64,000 nucleotides of DNA, from the NCBI RefSeq assembly GCF_024199845.1, contig NZ_JANADO010000001.1:8916001-8980000 (forward strand), written 5' to 3'. The notes under the pieces were generated by a model. The model had not been told where the DNA came from. It did not search any database and worked only from the letters and a program-made list of their open reading frames with translations. How positions within the stretch are numbered: the first letter of the stretch is position 1; each line of letters starts with the position of its first letter. A program made the position numbers and the translations under genes. The DNA is from Bradyrhizobium sp. CCGB12 (GTDB lineage Bacteria > Pseudomonadota > Alphaproteobacteria > Rhizobiales > Xanthobacteraceae). Below, one piece after another: positions 17,753-26,842 of this stretch.

Positions 17753-19807
17753 TCACTCGGTGTAGGACAGCGTGACCGCCTTGCTGAAGTCAAACGCGTC
17801 GAACATGTCAGACAATGCGGGGCTGTTGGTCGGGACGTACTCGTTGTTCTTCGAGTAGGTCGGGTTCGGCAGGTTGTCGCGGCTGCGGTTCGTGAGCGGC
17901 TGGAGAGCCCAGTTGCGTTCGATGAACTTCAGCAGCGAAACGTGGTCGGCGTAGTTGTGGTTGACCTTGCCGCCCGTCGAGTAGGGCGAGAGGATCAGGG
18001 TCGGGATGCGCGGTCCGTCGCCGAAGAAGTCGATCGACTGGATGTAGCCCGAGTCCCAGTAACCGCCGGCCTCGTCCCAGGTGATGAACACCGCGGTCTC
18101 GGCCTTCAGTTCCGGATTGTTGTCCAGCGCGTTGAGCACGTTCAGGGTATAGGCCTCGAACAGGTCAACCTTCGAGCTCTGCGGATGACCGTCGAGCAGA
18201 CCGTCCGGCTTGCCGAGCGACACCGCGGGCAGGGTGTTGTTCTCGATCGCCGTGATCAGATCGGACGTGTCCTTCATGTGAGCCTGACGCACGGTCGGGT
18301 TCGCCATAATCGAGGTCGCATACTGGAACGGATTGCAGATCTGGCAGTAGGCGATACCGAGCGCGTGTGCCGGATCGGCAACCGCGGCAGCGGTGAGGTT
18401 CGGGTTGGTCGGATTGGCCGCAACCGCAGCGTTCGAGAGCGTCACGGCGTCGTTATACGCACCACCATAGAACGCCCAGGAGATGTTCTTCTCCATGAGC
18501 GCATCGCCGATCGTGCGGACCGACGACGGAGGAACGTTGCTGCCGCCCGACAACGCGCCGTTCGGGAGATAGCCCGGATTGACGTTGTTGAGCATGTAAT
18601 AGTGGTTGGGCTTGCAGTTCGGCTCGGCCGCGTACGGCAGATTGTTGAGATAGGTCACGATCGGCTTCACGCCGGGCTGGAACACATCGGAGCAGTTGCT
18701 CCAATTGCCATCGACGGTGTAGCGGTTGACCGTACCCGCGACCGGGTTCGGGTTGGCGATCGCGCTGGCCGGCGGCGTGGCCGTGTTGCCCTTGCCGTCG
18801 CTCCAGAAAGCTGCGTCGCCGGTACCGAGCATGAAGTGGTTCGCGCCGGTGCCGCCGTGGAACGACTGGTGGAAGTTGTCGCTCAGCGTGAAGCGGTCGG
18901 CGAGCATCTTGAGGACCGGGGCCTGACCCTGCTGGGCATTATAAAAGCCCATCGAGTTGGCCGCGCTCTTGTTGGACGCCGAGTAGGTCGCCATCACGAA
19001 CGGGAACAGGTCGTTCAGGCAGCCCGAATTGTTCTTCTTCGTGGCATTGGCGGCGCTGCAGTCGTCCTGCTGCCAATCCTGATAGAAGCGATGGGTCGAG
19101 TCGCCGGTGTAGTCGTCGTCGCTGATCTGCTCACCCTGCAGCTGGAAGGGGCCGGTCAGGCTGCCGGCGCCGGGAACGCGGGTGTCGAGCACACCGGTCG
19201 GCAAGCCGCTGAAGCCGGTCGTGAGGATGTCGAGATCGCTCGGATCCATATCCTTTTCGACACTGGCTTCGGCGATCGTCTTGAACGGGGCGCCGGTGTC
19301 GCTCTGCGCGGTCGGCGTGCCGTTGGTGTTCGGCTGCGGCATCTTGTTGGTCGCGTTGTAGGGCGACTTTCCGATCGTCGGCGCGCCGATATAGAACGAC
19401 GGCTGGCCCGCGACCGAATATTGCTGCGCCTGGGCGAAGTTCGGGCCCGGCGTTCCGTCCTCGTTGACGATGCCCTTCGACAGCAAGTTGGAGATCGTCT
19501 GTCCCTTGCCCTTCGGCTTGTAGATACCGAAGGTGTGATCGAGGCCGCGGTTTTCACCGATCAGGATGATGACGTGCTTGATCGGCGAGGCGGTCTTCAC
19601 CTTGTCGCCGTGATCCTTGTCACCATGATCGCCGTGATGTTCGTTCCGGCCTTCGTCGTGCGATTTGTTGTTGTGGTGTGAGCGCTTGTCCCACGGGCTG
19701 TGACCGCCCGGATAGTGAGCGGCGTAGGCAGCAGTTGCGACGAGCACCGTGGATGCGAGGCAGATCGCGGTGCTGGTTCGCCAGTGCTTCTTGTAATTGA
19801 AAGTCAT
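17753..19807 (-). CDS. Exported phosphoesterase (PF04185; acid phosphatase/phospholipase C-like)
   Basis: 684-residue secreted hydrolase of phosphate mono- or diesters. Signal peptide TSTAICLASTVLVATAAYA before AHYPGG, then a His/Asp/Lys-rich lead (SHHNNKSHDEGRNEHHGDHG) and the catalytic domain: HVIILIGENRGLDHTFG holds the nucleophile-region Glu-Asn, QSFHGGTGANHFMLGTGD the His/Asp ligands, and AVFITWDEAGGYWDSGY and GDGPRIPTLILSPYS the C-terminal metal ligands. Start at 19807 (MTFNYKK) is preferred over an upstream in-frame start because GAGGT lies 6 bases before it and it begins directly with the signal peptide. It has several Cys that may be disulfide bonded. Lying next to a type II secretion locus, it is a good candidate substrate. 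Confidence 0.88.
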   Translation of the reverse strand: MTFNYKKHWRTSTAICLASTVLVATAAYAAHYPGGHSPWDKRSHHNNKSHDEGRNEHHGDHGDKDHGDKVKTASPIKHVIILIGENRGLDHTFGIYKPKGKGQTISNLLSKGIVNEDGTPGPNFAQAQQYSVAGQPSFYIGAPTIGKSPYNATNKMPQPNTNGTPTAQSDTGAPFKTIAEASVEKDMDPSDLDILTTGFSGLPTGVLDTRVPGAGSLTGPFQLQGEQISDDDYTGDSTHRFYQDWQQDDCSAANATKKNNSGCLNDLFPFVMATYSASNKSAANSMGFYNAQQGQAPVLKMLADRFTLSDNFHQSFHGGTGANHFMLGTGDAAFWSDGKGNTATPPASAIANPNPVAGTVNRYTVDGNWSNCSDVFQPGVKPIVTYLNNLPYAAEPNCKPNHYYMLNNVNPGYLPNGALSGGSNVPPSSVRTIGDALMEKNISWAFYGGAYNDAVTLSNAAVAANPTNPNLTAAAVADPAHALGIAYCQICNPFQYATSIMANPTVRQAHMKDTSDLITAIENNTLPAVSLGKPDGLLDGHPQSSKVDLFEAYTLNVLNALDNNPELKAETAVFITWDEAGGYWDSGYIQSIDFFGDGPRIPTLILSPYSTGGKVNHNYADHVSLLKFIERNWALQPLTNRSRDNLPNPTYSKNNEYVPTNSPALSDMFDAFDFSKAVTLSYTE

Positions 19808-20047
19808 TGTCGACCTCAGGATGTTTGCGGTTAGCAACACAGACCTGCTTAGTGAGACAATATGACGCATGCTTTTCGTTGCGATGAATGCCCGAAAGAA
19901 ATTTCGAAACGTTCCGAGAATTTCTGTGGAGACACACGCAACGAGAATCGCATCTCCGCGATTCAATGAATCCGCGAGCGACGGCAAAGGGTCTTCAGCA
20001 ATTTCAAGCGACCACGAGAATCGCAAACGCGGTTCCGCGCAGCATAA

Positions 20048-21424
20048 TCAATGCGAAACGTGCTTTGACTGCATCACCTGTCGAAGTGCGGCATAGTGCT
20101 GATCGTGGACGTCCTGGTTGAAGAGCGACCACGGTTCGGCGCTGGCGAGCAGCGCGGGCACTGCGGCGGCCATCAGATAGCGATAGTTCCTGAGTTCGGT
20201 GGCCGCGTCGGCGTTGCGTCCTGCTGCAACGGCCATATCGATTCGCCGTAGCGTGAGAACGAGTTCCTTGAGGCTGTTGCGCGCGAGCACCCGCTGCTGT
20301 TCGCCACCCGACACGCTGGTGTTCTTCCGGTCGGGATATTGCTCGGTCAACTCGCGCAGCTCGCGGCCGATCGTGTCGACCGCGAGGGCGACCGTGTCCT
20401 TGTCGCCGGCGGGAACGGCAATCGCGAGCACGGAAGAGAAGTCGTTGATCTCTTTCAGAGTCGCGCCGGCGCCGTCGCGCTCATAGGGCTGTGTGCCGTC
20501 GCCGACCGCAGTCAGATAGGCGACGAGGTCGCCCTTGTCCTGTGCGGAGAGGCCGAGCTGGAAATTCCGGTCGAAATAATCGACGACCTGATTGAAATCG
20601 TCGAAGCGGCCGTCGTGAAAATACGGCGCGTTGAAGTCCGCATTGCGCAGGGTCGGGGTCTTGAACAGGCCGCCGGAGCCGATGTCGTGCTGCTGATGAT
20701 CGACGAAGCCTGACGATGGAACATGACAGCCCGCGCAGCTCAGCGACGGATCGTGCGGGAACGGCTTGGAGAACAGCGCTTCGCCGCGGCGCTCCGCTTC
20801 GCTGATCTTGCCTGCCAGACGTCCCGCAGGACCGAGGCTCGGATTGGGCAGGAAGTCGATGTCCTGGATATAGGCGACGATCGCGTTGAGCGTTGCCGGG
20901 GAGGGCTCCGGTCCGGCGAACTCGTTGGTGATGACGTTGTGGACGAAGTCGCGCAGCGAGGCGAACCGTCCATCGGCGCCATAGGGCGCAAGATAGCGCG
21001 CGCCGCGCAGGCTCGGAATCCTGACGGGGTCGAACGCCAGATTGTTGGCCTTCGGATTGAACAGCGGGCCGGTGGTGTCGAACGTGCCGGGCCGGCTCGA
21101 CATCTTCGGCATGAAGAATTTCGAGTTGTTGGCTCCGTTGACGTGACAAGTGCCGCAGCTCACCCCGCCCTGCCGTGCCACCGGGCCGAGCAGTCCCGGT
21201 GAATTGAAAGCGAGATCGCCAAGATTCACGAGGTACGACTTGCTGCCGGTGCGCTCGGATTGGAACACCTCGCGTGGCTTGTCGAGTGCATCCTCGTTCA
21301 GTTCGGTTGAAACAGGCAGAACGGTCTTGTCGCCGTCGACGGGGAAGGCCACCGCCTGGCCGAACAGCGCAAGGACCGCAAGCCCCGAAAACAGCGCGAC
21401 TGGACGCAGGTAAAGCGATGTCAT
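20048..21424 (-). CDS. Di-heme cytochrome c peroxidase/MauG-like protein
   Basis: 458-residue periplasmic oxidoreductase with signal peptide (FSGLAVLALFGQAVA before FPVDG) and two c-type heme motifs, CGTCH (Cys90-His94) and CAGCH (Cys230-His234). Additional landmarks PSLRGARYLAPYGADGRFASL and TPTLRNADFNAPYFHDGRFD match the bacterial di-heme peroxidase/MauG family. The C-terminal about 120 residues are helical without clear homology. Translation is coupled to the upstream imelysin gene by an ATGA overlap; imelysin plus di-heme protein pairs occur in iron-uptake loci, so iron oxidation before import is a plausible role. Confidence 0.9.
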   Translation of the reverse strand: MTSLYLRPVALFSGLAVLALFGQAVAFPVDGDKTVLPVSTELNEDALDKPREVFQSERTGSKSYLVNLGDLAFNSPGLLGPVARQGGVSCGTCHVNGANNSKFFMPKMSSRPGTFDTTGPLFNPKANNLAFDPVRIPSLRGARYLAPYGADGRFASLRDFVHNVITNEFAGPEPSPATLNAIVAYIQDIDFLPNPSLGPAGRLAGKISEAERRGEALFSKPFPHDPSLSCAGCHVPSSGFVDHQQHDIGSGGLFKTPTLRNADFNAPYFHDGRFDDFNQVVDYFDRNFQLGLSAQDKGDLVAYLTAVGDGTQPYERDGAGATLKEINDFSSVLAIAVPAGDKDTVALAVDTIGRELRELTEQYPDRKNTSVSGGEQQRVLARNSLKELVLTLRRIDMAVAAGRNADAATELRNYRYLMAAAVPALLASAEPWSLFNQDVHDQHYAALRQVMQSKHVSH

Positions 21425-22203
21425 CGTGCCTGGGCCTCCAGCGTCGGGCGCTGCAGGCCGAGCTTGGCCGAAGCCCCCTGCAATGCCACGACCAGCTCCT
21501 CACTGGTCTGGCGCAGGTCCGCAATATCGACGTGTGGCAGATCTGGCGTTGCGACGATTGCCTCGAGCTGCTCGATCCGGTTCGACACCATCTCGTCGAG
21601 CTTGCCGTCCACCGTATTGAGCGCGGCGGAGAAAATCGTGTGATACGCGAAATCGATGCCAGCGATGTTGTTGCGCATATCGTCGAGCGAGGTTCCGCTG
21701 ATGCGTGACTCGCCGCCATCGGCCTTGCTCTCCCCGACTTCGTAGGCGAGCCGCACCGTGCCATCCAGCAGGCCTTGGGACGTGAGCTTGATGTCCTTGA
21801 GCTTGCCGTGCAGATCGTCCAGATGCTGTACGAGACCTGCCGCATCGGCGGCGACATCCGTGTTGCCTGCTCCGAACAATTTTGCCTCGATCGCGTGGAA
21901 CCCGCTGTCCGCGTTCGGCCAGGCGTCGATCTGCGCATCGAGTTCGGGGACGAAGCCGGCGGTGAACACTTCGGAGCGTTCCCAGCCCGCACGCGCCGAC
22001 AACCAGGCCTTCTTGGCGCCGGGCAAATCTGCAGCTGCGGCGCGCTCCCGCAAGGCGCGCGCGCCCGCCAGCGCACTGGCGACGCCCTCGATCAGATACG
22101 GCCGATAGCTTTCGGCTCCGTCCTCGAGAGCGCCGGCATGCGCGTCACGCGCTCCGGCCAACGCCGCCAACAGAAGGCACGTCGCCACTCGCATCTTGTA
22201 CAT
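21421..22203 (-). CDS. Imelysin/EfeO-type M75 domain protein
   Basis: About 260 residues, periplasmic, signal peptide ATCLLLAALAGARDAHA before GALED. The EfeO/imelysin helical bundle is recognisable (YRPYLIEGVASALAGARAL, AKKAWLSARAGWERSEVF) together with the family motif GFHAIE (GxHxxE), the proposed iron-binding site. ATG at 22203 is used; a GTG at 22215 is also possible. Overlaps the di-heme peroxidase gene by 4 bp, forming a probable ferrous-iron acquisition pair; no EfeU permease is in the window. Confidence 0.82.
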   Translation of the reverse strand: MYKMRVATCLLLAALAGARDAHAGALEDGAESYRPYLIEGVASALAGARALRERAAAADLPGAKKAWLSARAGWERSEVFTAGFVPELDAQIDAWPNADSGFHAIEAKLFGAGNTDVAADAAGLVQHLDDLHGKLKDIKLTSQGLLDGTVRLAYEVGESKADGGESRISGTSLDDMRNNIAGIDFAYHTIFSAALNTVDGKLDEMVSNRIEQLEAIVATPDLPHVDIADLRQTSEELVVALQGASAKLGLQRPTLEAQAR

Positions 22204-22443
22204 TGTCCAACCCACTCATCCGCCATGAAGGGCTCATGGCGCGTAGTGCGGCGAACTATTGTCGGTATCCTATGCGGATTTGTGACAGCACGGACGTTTT
22301 GTCGCATCTTTCTATTTCGACACCATCGTCGACGATCACAATCCTGCAAACTTACTCCGCTACGATTGATCGATTCAAATCTGCTCCCCAGCGCGGATTA
22401 TTTGCGACACGGCGTCCACACGCGTCACTCCCGTCACGTCACG

Positions 22444-22935
22444 ATGCAGATAGGCTACGAAGCTCTTTATTTTCTCGGGTCTTACGGCGCGCTTTGCGTG
22501 CTCTGCTGCGCTGTCGCCCTGATCGATCTTCGCCACGGCATCATTCCCGATTGGCTCAATCTTGCGATCGCAGCCCTCGGTCTTGCCAATATAGTCGTCA
22601 CAGACGGCGCAGCTGCCGCTCCTAGCGCGGTGGCGACCGCCTTTCTCGTTGGTGTCCTGTTCCGGCTATTGCAGCGTCTTTACTTCAGGTTACGACATGT
22701 GGACGGGTTGGGACTTGGCGACGTCAAGTTTCTTGCCGCGGCCACGATCTGGGTTGGCGTCGCCGGCGTGCCAACGCTGCTGCTGATTGCTGCGGTCGCG
22801 GCACTTGGCGTCGCGGGCGGCCTGCAACTCGCAGGCCACGAGATGAAGCGTCAGACGTCGATCCCGTTCGGCCCCTTCCTCGCGCTCGGCCTTCTCGCGA
22901 CGCCGGCCCTTCAGAACTGGCTTGGCCTGACCTAA
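22444..22935 (+). CDS. Prepilin peptidase (A24 family, CpaA/short GspO type)
   Basis: 163-residue inner-membrane aspartic protease with about five or six hydrophobic helices. Both catalytic aspartates are present: Asp27 in ALIDLRHGIIPDW and Asp93 in GLGLGDVKF. The N-terminal methylase domain of full-length GspO is absent, as in CpaA-type enzymes. The ATG at 22444 starts right at the first membrane helix. Encoded convergently to the pseudopilin operon 26 bp away, it is the natural processing enzyme for the GspG-K pseudopilins. Confidence 0.85.
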   Translation: MQIGYEALYFLGSYGALCVLCCAVALIDLRHGIIPDWLNLAIAALGLANIVVTDGAAAAPSAVATAFLVGVLFRLLQRLYFRLRHVDGLGLGDVKFLAAATIWVGVAGVPTLLLIAAVAALGVAGGLQLAGHEMKRQTSIPFGPFLALGLLATPALQNWLGLT

Positions 22936-22961
22936 AATCGGCATTTCGACCGGAATCGCAA

Positions 22962-23597
22962 TCACTTCTCGTGCCGCGCAGCCAAGGGCTTCTTCTCTGC
23001 GCTGATCGGAATGAGGCGAATATCGCCGCTATCCTCGCTCCCGGGGCGTGGCAGCGTGAGCAGTGCCCCTTGCTCGTCCTTCTCCATCGTCACTTCGCGT
23101 CCGCTGATGGTGCGGAGTTTCCACCCTTGAAAATCGTCGCCGATCTTCAATCGCAGTGCGGCTTTGGTTGATTGATCGAGAAAGATTCCGAAGCTTTCAT
23201 CGCCGCCCGCGATCGTGCCGACGAGCGACAGCGGTGGCGGTTCGAGCTCGGCCTTGCGCGGTGGCGGTGGCTTGCTCTCCGCGGGTTCCGCGACGACGGC
23301 CGGCGGAGGTCGGCGCGATGGCGAGAACACGGGACGATCGCGCGTGTTGGACAGCGCTTTGAGCGGAATGCCCCATAGCGGATTTGCGCTGAGCGGCCTT
23401 GGCGCTGGCGCCGGCGACGGCGCCACCCGAACCGATGTCACGGGCTCAGATGGTGGCGGCGACGACAGTACCGGCCCGCCGAGCCGGGTATCGTCGAGCG
23501 TCCCGGCATCGAGTGCATCCGCGGCACCGTCGGGAACGGCAGCCCATGCGGCTTGAGCCGAGACCGCGCAGACAATGATCGCTGCAAAGCGCCACAT
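22962..23597 (-). CDS. Type II secretion N/C-like periplasmic protein
   Basis: 211-residue exported protein: signal FAAIIVCAVSAQAAWA, a Pro-rich linker, then a GspC/N-like homology region (ALSNTRDRPVFSPSRRPPP, LSLVGTIAGGDESFGIFLD, GDDFQGWKLRTISGREVTM). This segment is the HR-type beta domain that in GspC contacts the secretin. It lacks the GspC N-terminal transmembrane anchor and PDZ/coiled coil, so GspN-like is the safer name. Start at 23597 fixed by a TGATG overlap with gspM. Last gene of the minus-strand secretion operon. Confidence 0.75.
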   Translation of the reverse strand: MWRFAAIIVCAVSAQAAWAAVPDGAADALDAGTLDDTRLGGPVLSSPPPSEPVTSVRVAPSPAPAPRPLSANPLWGIPLKALSNTRDRPVFSPSRRPPPAVVAEPAESKPPPPRKAELEPPPLSLVGTIAGGDESFGIFLDQSTKAALRLKIGDDFQGWKLRTISGREVTMEKDEQGALLTLPRPGSEDSGDIRLIPISAEKKPLAARHEK

Positions 23598-24160
23598 CAC
23601 TTGGTCCCTCGCCATTGTCCGGAGACACCGAGTAGCACGCGCAGCTTGCCTGGATCGACCTGCCTGGCGGTATCGTCGGCGACAGGCTGCACGACCAATT
23701 GGTCAATGAACAAGAACGGCATGCCGGCCTCGAGATCGTAAAGCACCTGTTGCAATTGTGTCTGCTCGATCTCGCAGCTCGCGACCATGCTGATGAAGCC
23801 GGCCTTGGCCGGGATGGTGGGGACGTCAAGCTGGGTCGACAGCACCTTGCCGCCCGATTTGGCGACCGCGCCCGATACACGCTGGAGCAAGGTGGCGCCG
23901 GCAACGGTGACAGTTGCGCCCTCGAGATAGGCCGAGCCGGTCGGCATGACCGGCTTGCCGGGCGCCGTATTGGCCTTCGTTCGCCCCTCCAATTGCGCGA
24001 GCATGGCGGCCGATGCCGCAACATCGCTGCGCTGCCCGGCAAGATCGGACAGCGACGATATCACGACAAGCAGCAGCAACACGACAAGACCGAGATAGCT
24101 CGCGGTTGCAACCAATGGCGATGTGCTGACCGCAGCCAGCGACCGGGATGCTGCGCTCAT
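23597..24160 (-). CDS. gspM: Type II secretion system protein M (GspM-like)
   Basis: 187-residue bitopic inner-membrane protein: short cytosolic N-terminus, one helix (about 17-39, SPLVATASYLGLVVLLLLVV) and a periplasmic ferredoxin-like domain preceded by a coiled segment (DLAGQRSDVAASAAMLAQL). Together with GspL it forms the inner-membrane platform. Overlaps gspL by 4 bp and the downstream gene by 1 base (TGATG). Assignment rests mainly on topology and gene order because GspM sequences diverge. Confidence 0.8.
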   Translation of the reverse strand: MSAASRSLAAVSTSPLVATASYLGLVVLLLLVVISSLSDLAGQRSDVAASAAMLAQLEGRTKANTAPGKPVMPTGSAYLEGATVTVAGATLLQRVSGAVAKSGGKVLSTQLDVPTIPAKAGFISMVASCEIEQTQLQQVLYDLEAGMPFLFIDQLVVQPVADDTARQVDPGKLRVLLGVSGQWRGTK

Positions 24161-25233
24161 GAGCCGGATCCAAAATAGGCGGTGATATTGGCCTCGACGT
24201 GGAACCGCTCCGCGGTTTCGTTCGCCGCGCGCGTCGTCGGCGCGAAGAAAGTGGCGCGGGTGAATTGCGGTGACTGCTCCATCAGCCGGATGAGCGATGG
24301 CGCGTCCTGGGTCAATCCAACCACCTGCACCTTGGGTCCCTCGATGCGGAGTTCCGTCACATAGGTCGTATCGGGCAGGACGCGCGAGAGGGCTTCCAGA
24401 ACCATGACGCTCGAAGGCGTCGTTTGCTTGCGCTTGGCCAGCAGGCCGAGCCCGGATGAATCACTGTTGGCGTCGAGGCGCAGCGCCGCGCGGCGCTGCG
24501 CGATGCGATTCTGTAAATCATCCTGTTCCGATTGCAGCTCGCCGCCGAGATAGATGTTCAGCAGCAGGCATGCCGCGGCCGCGGCCGCCGTCGCGGCGAG
24601 GCCAATGCGCAGGAGACGGGAAACATTTGAACCGGCAAGGCCGCGCAGCTTTCGATCGAGCAATGTCACGCGTAGCGGGGTGCCGTCACTGCCGATGGCT
24701 GGCACCGAGACGACGACGGAGGCGCAGCCGAACGTCTTCGCCAGTCGGATCAGGGGATCCACCTTGGCCGCCGAGGTCGCACTGAACGCAACCTCGATGC
24801 GATCATTGGCGACAGACTGCGGCGAAGCCCAGCCGAAGACGGCGTCAGCAGCGCTCCACGGCGTCAATCGGTCGACCTGTGCGCGGATCATGCCGTCGAG
24901 GAAATCGGCAGCCTGGCCGGGGAAATCGAGCAGGCGACTGACCACGTGATCCGGCTGCAGCCGCATCTCGATGCGGCTTCCGTCCAAGGCTGCTTTCCAA
25001 TCCGCCGGCAGCATTGGCGGCGGCGCATCGCGCTCGGCTCGAAACGACAGCGGAGCCGGGTGCGATCCGGCCCGCGACGCTTCAAGGTGTGCAGTGAATG
25101 AGCCGTCCGCATTCTCGTCAAGCGTGATGCTGCGCCGCTGCATGAACCGGCCCGCAACGCCATCAATGGCGGTCGCGACCGCGCCGATCCATTGCTCGAA
25201 CCATTGTCGTGCCTCGGCAAGTAGTGCCATCAA
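24157..25233 (-). CDS. gspL: Type II secretion system protein L/PilN-like
   Basis: 358 residues: cytosolic actin-like part (1 to about 205), one membrane helix (about 208-226, LAATAAAAAACLLLNIYLG), a coiled coil (ELQSEQDDLQNRIAQRRAAL) and a periplasmic PilN-like alpha-beta domain (LSRVLPDTTYVTELRIEGPKV). GspL couples the GspE ATPase to the periplasmic pseudopilus machinery. 4-bp overlap with gspK upstream and gspM downstream. Confidence 0.84.
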   Translation of the reverse strand: MMALLAEARQWFEQWIGAVATAIDGVAGRFMQRRSITLDENADGSFTAHLEASRAGSHPAPLSFRAERDAPPPMLPADWKAALDGSRIEMRLQPDHVVSRLLDFPGQAADFLDGMIRAQVDRLTPWSAADAVFGWASPQSVANDRIEVAFSATSAAKVDPLIRLAKTFGCASVVVSVPAIGSDGTPLRVTLLDRKLRGLAGSNVSRLLRIGLAATAAAAAACLLLNIYLGGELQSEQDDLQNRIAQRRAALRLDANSDSSGLGLLAKRKQTTPSSVMVLEALSRVLPDTTYVTELRIEGPKVQVVGLTQDAPSLIRLMEQSPQFTRATFFAPTTRAANETAERFHVEANITAYFGSGS

Positions 25234-26135
25234 CCCCTCCCGCGAAGCAGCACCGTATTGCGCGGCTCGACATCGTCTTGCCAGGACAACACGCGATAGG
25301 GTTCGACCTTGTCTCCGAGTGCGATCACGGCCTCGGACGTGGTACGGCGGCCGTTACGGAATTGGATCGATATCGCGATCCGGTAACAGGGACTTTGCGC
25401 TGTCGATGCCGCGCTTTGCGGGCTGGGCGCGCCAGCGGCGCCGTTTGGCGACGCCGACAGCGCCGCTAATCCGCCCTGCGCGGTCCCCGGTGTCTTGCCC
25501 ATTGCCGCCAAGAGTTCCGGCGAAGCGATGGCCGGATCGATGTCGGGCGTGCCGTTGAACACCGTAACGAAGAGCAGGGCGCGATCGAACAGGGCAGCAG
25601 GAATGCCCGCGACCAGCCCCAGCTCATTGACGTGGGTGAACAGGCCCTGCCTTGGCGAGTAGCCGAGCGGATTGTAGCGCGCTGCTTCCACGTTCTCGCT
25701 GCCTGGCGTCGGCCGGGTTCGCCAGCCGATGATCCGATCTGCGTATTCGGCGGCTGCGCCCTTGTTGGCGCCGAGCACGGCGAAGAGGCCGGTCAGCATC
25801 TCCTTTGACGCGTAGTTCAGGTCGAGGCGGCCGGCCTCCGAGGTGAACGTCACGGCGACATTGGCCTCGTCGAGGCCGAAATGAAACGCGCCGCGGGGCG
25901 GCCTTGTCTTCTCGTCGGTCAGCGTCAGCCGGTAGGCCGCGAGTTCGACGCCGGCCGATACCAGCGCCTCGGTCTGCAAGGACATGTCGCTCGCCGCCAG
26001 CGCCCGCGCCGAGGCGGCGAGATAGGCCGAAAAGATGATCGCCAATGACGCCAGTGCCATCAGGATCCAGAGCACCGCGACGATGACGAAGCCGCGGTTG
26101 TTCGGCGATCGGCCGATGTTGCCGGTGGCGTCCAT
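25230..26135 (-). CDS. gspK: Type II secretion minor pseudopilin K
   Basis: 301 residues, the large minor pseudopilin at the pseudopilus tip. Short basic leader then GFVIVAVLWILMALASLAII, the prepilin cleavage site and hydrophobic helix; as in GspK the usual Glu+5 is replaced by a hydrophobic residue. The body has the family helical insert (LDLNYASKEMLTGLFAVLG). Start at 26135 chosen because ATGA overlaps gspJ; a longer upstream start would bury the leader. Confidence 0.88.
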   Translation of the reverse strand: MDATGNIGRSPNNRGFVIVAVLWILMALASLAIIFSAYLAASARALAASDMSLQTEALVSAGVELAAYRLTLTDEKTRPPRGAFHFGLDEANVAVTFTSEAGRLDLNYASKEMLTGLFAVLGANKGAAAEYADRIIGWRTRPTPGSENVEAARYNPLGYSPRQGLFTHVNELGLVAGIPAALFDRALLFVTVFNGTPDIDPAIASPELLAAMGKTPGTAQGGLAALSASPNGAAGAPSPQSAASTAQSPCYRIAISIQFRNGRRTTSEAVIALGDKVEPYRVLSWQDDVEPRNTVLLRGRG

Positions 26136-26842
26136 CACGTCTTGCCCTGGTCGGTGGCGCCTTCGGAATTGCGCTTGTCGCTGCAATTGCCGTCCGGCTT
26201 GGTACAGTCACCGGGAATCTGGACATGGACAGGCGCGATGGTCGAGACCGACAGGACGCGCTGGCTCGCAGCGTCGCGCACCGTCAGGCGGATCATCGCC
26301 GGCAATTTGTCGGCATCCTTCCAGGCGCTCTTCCAGATCCTGTCAGGCCCGGCATAGGCGAAGGACAAGCGATAGGGCGCACGCAGCAGCACGACCGGGC
26401 TGCCGAGATGCACCTGCTCGGTCAGCGACAGGCCGTCGGCGAGCGGCGTGAAACGCGTCTGCGTGCGAACCGTGACGAATTCGCCGCCATCTCTGGTTTC
26501 GCCGAGGCGCACCACGTCGAGCCCGGGCCCGGCGTTCGGTCCCACCGAGGTTCGCACGAACATCACGGACAGCTCGGATCCATCGAACAGCGGCCGGCGG
26601 GTGTCGCGATTGGGGGCGACGAATTCCGCCGCCGCGAGATCGGCGCCGATCCGCTCCAGCGCAATCCCGATCAGCTCGCTGCGCTGGATCCGGTCGAGGC
26701 CTCTGTTCCAGCTCGGCAACCATTGCGCCGTGATGCTGGCGAGCGCCGACAGCAAGAGTCCCATCAGCACCAGCGCGACGATGGTCTCGATCAGCGTGAA
26801 GCCGCGTTCGTGCGCTCGCAAGTCTGTCCTTGCCTGGATCAT
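26135..26842 (-). CDS. gspJ: Type II secretion minor pseudopilin J
   Basis: 235 residues; leader ending RGFTLIETIVALVLMGLL, which has the prepilin peptidase Gly/Phe site and Glu+5. The C-terminal domain contains a Cys pair (GDCTKPDGNC) not typical of the core fold. Overlaps gspK and gspI by 4 bp at either end. Confidence 0.88.
   Translation of the reverse strand: MIQARTDLRAHERGFTLIETIVALVLMGLLLSALASITAQWLPSWNRGLDRIQRSELIGIALERIGADLAAAEFVAPNRDTRRPLFDGSELSVMFVRTSVGPNAGPGLDVVRLGETRDGGEFVTVRTQTRFTPLADGLSLTEQVHLGSPVVLLRAPYRLSFAYAGPDRIWKSAWKDADKLPAMIRLTVRDAASQRVLSVSTIAPVHVQIPGDCTKPDGNCSDKRNSEGATDQGKT

Noticed and set aside
17537..19681. 714-codon plus-strand open frame opposite the phosphoesterase
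   Set aside because: Arg/Val/Gly-rich translation without domains; the minus strand encodes a signal peptide and PF04185 motifs.
20481..22076. 531-codon minus-strand frame across the peroxidase and imelysin genes
   Set aside because: Out of frame with both heme motifs; Arg/Ser-rich; crosses a well-supported ATGA junction.
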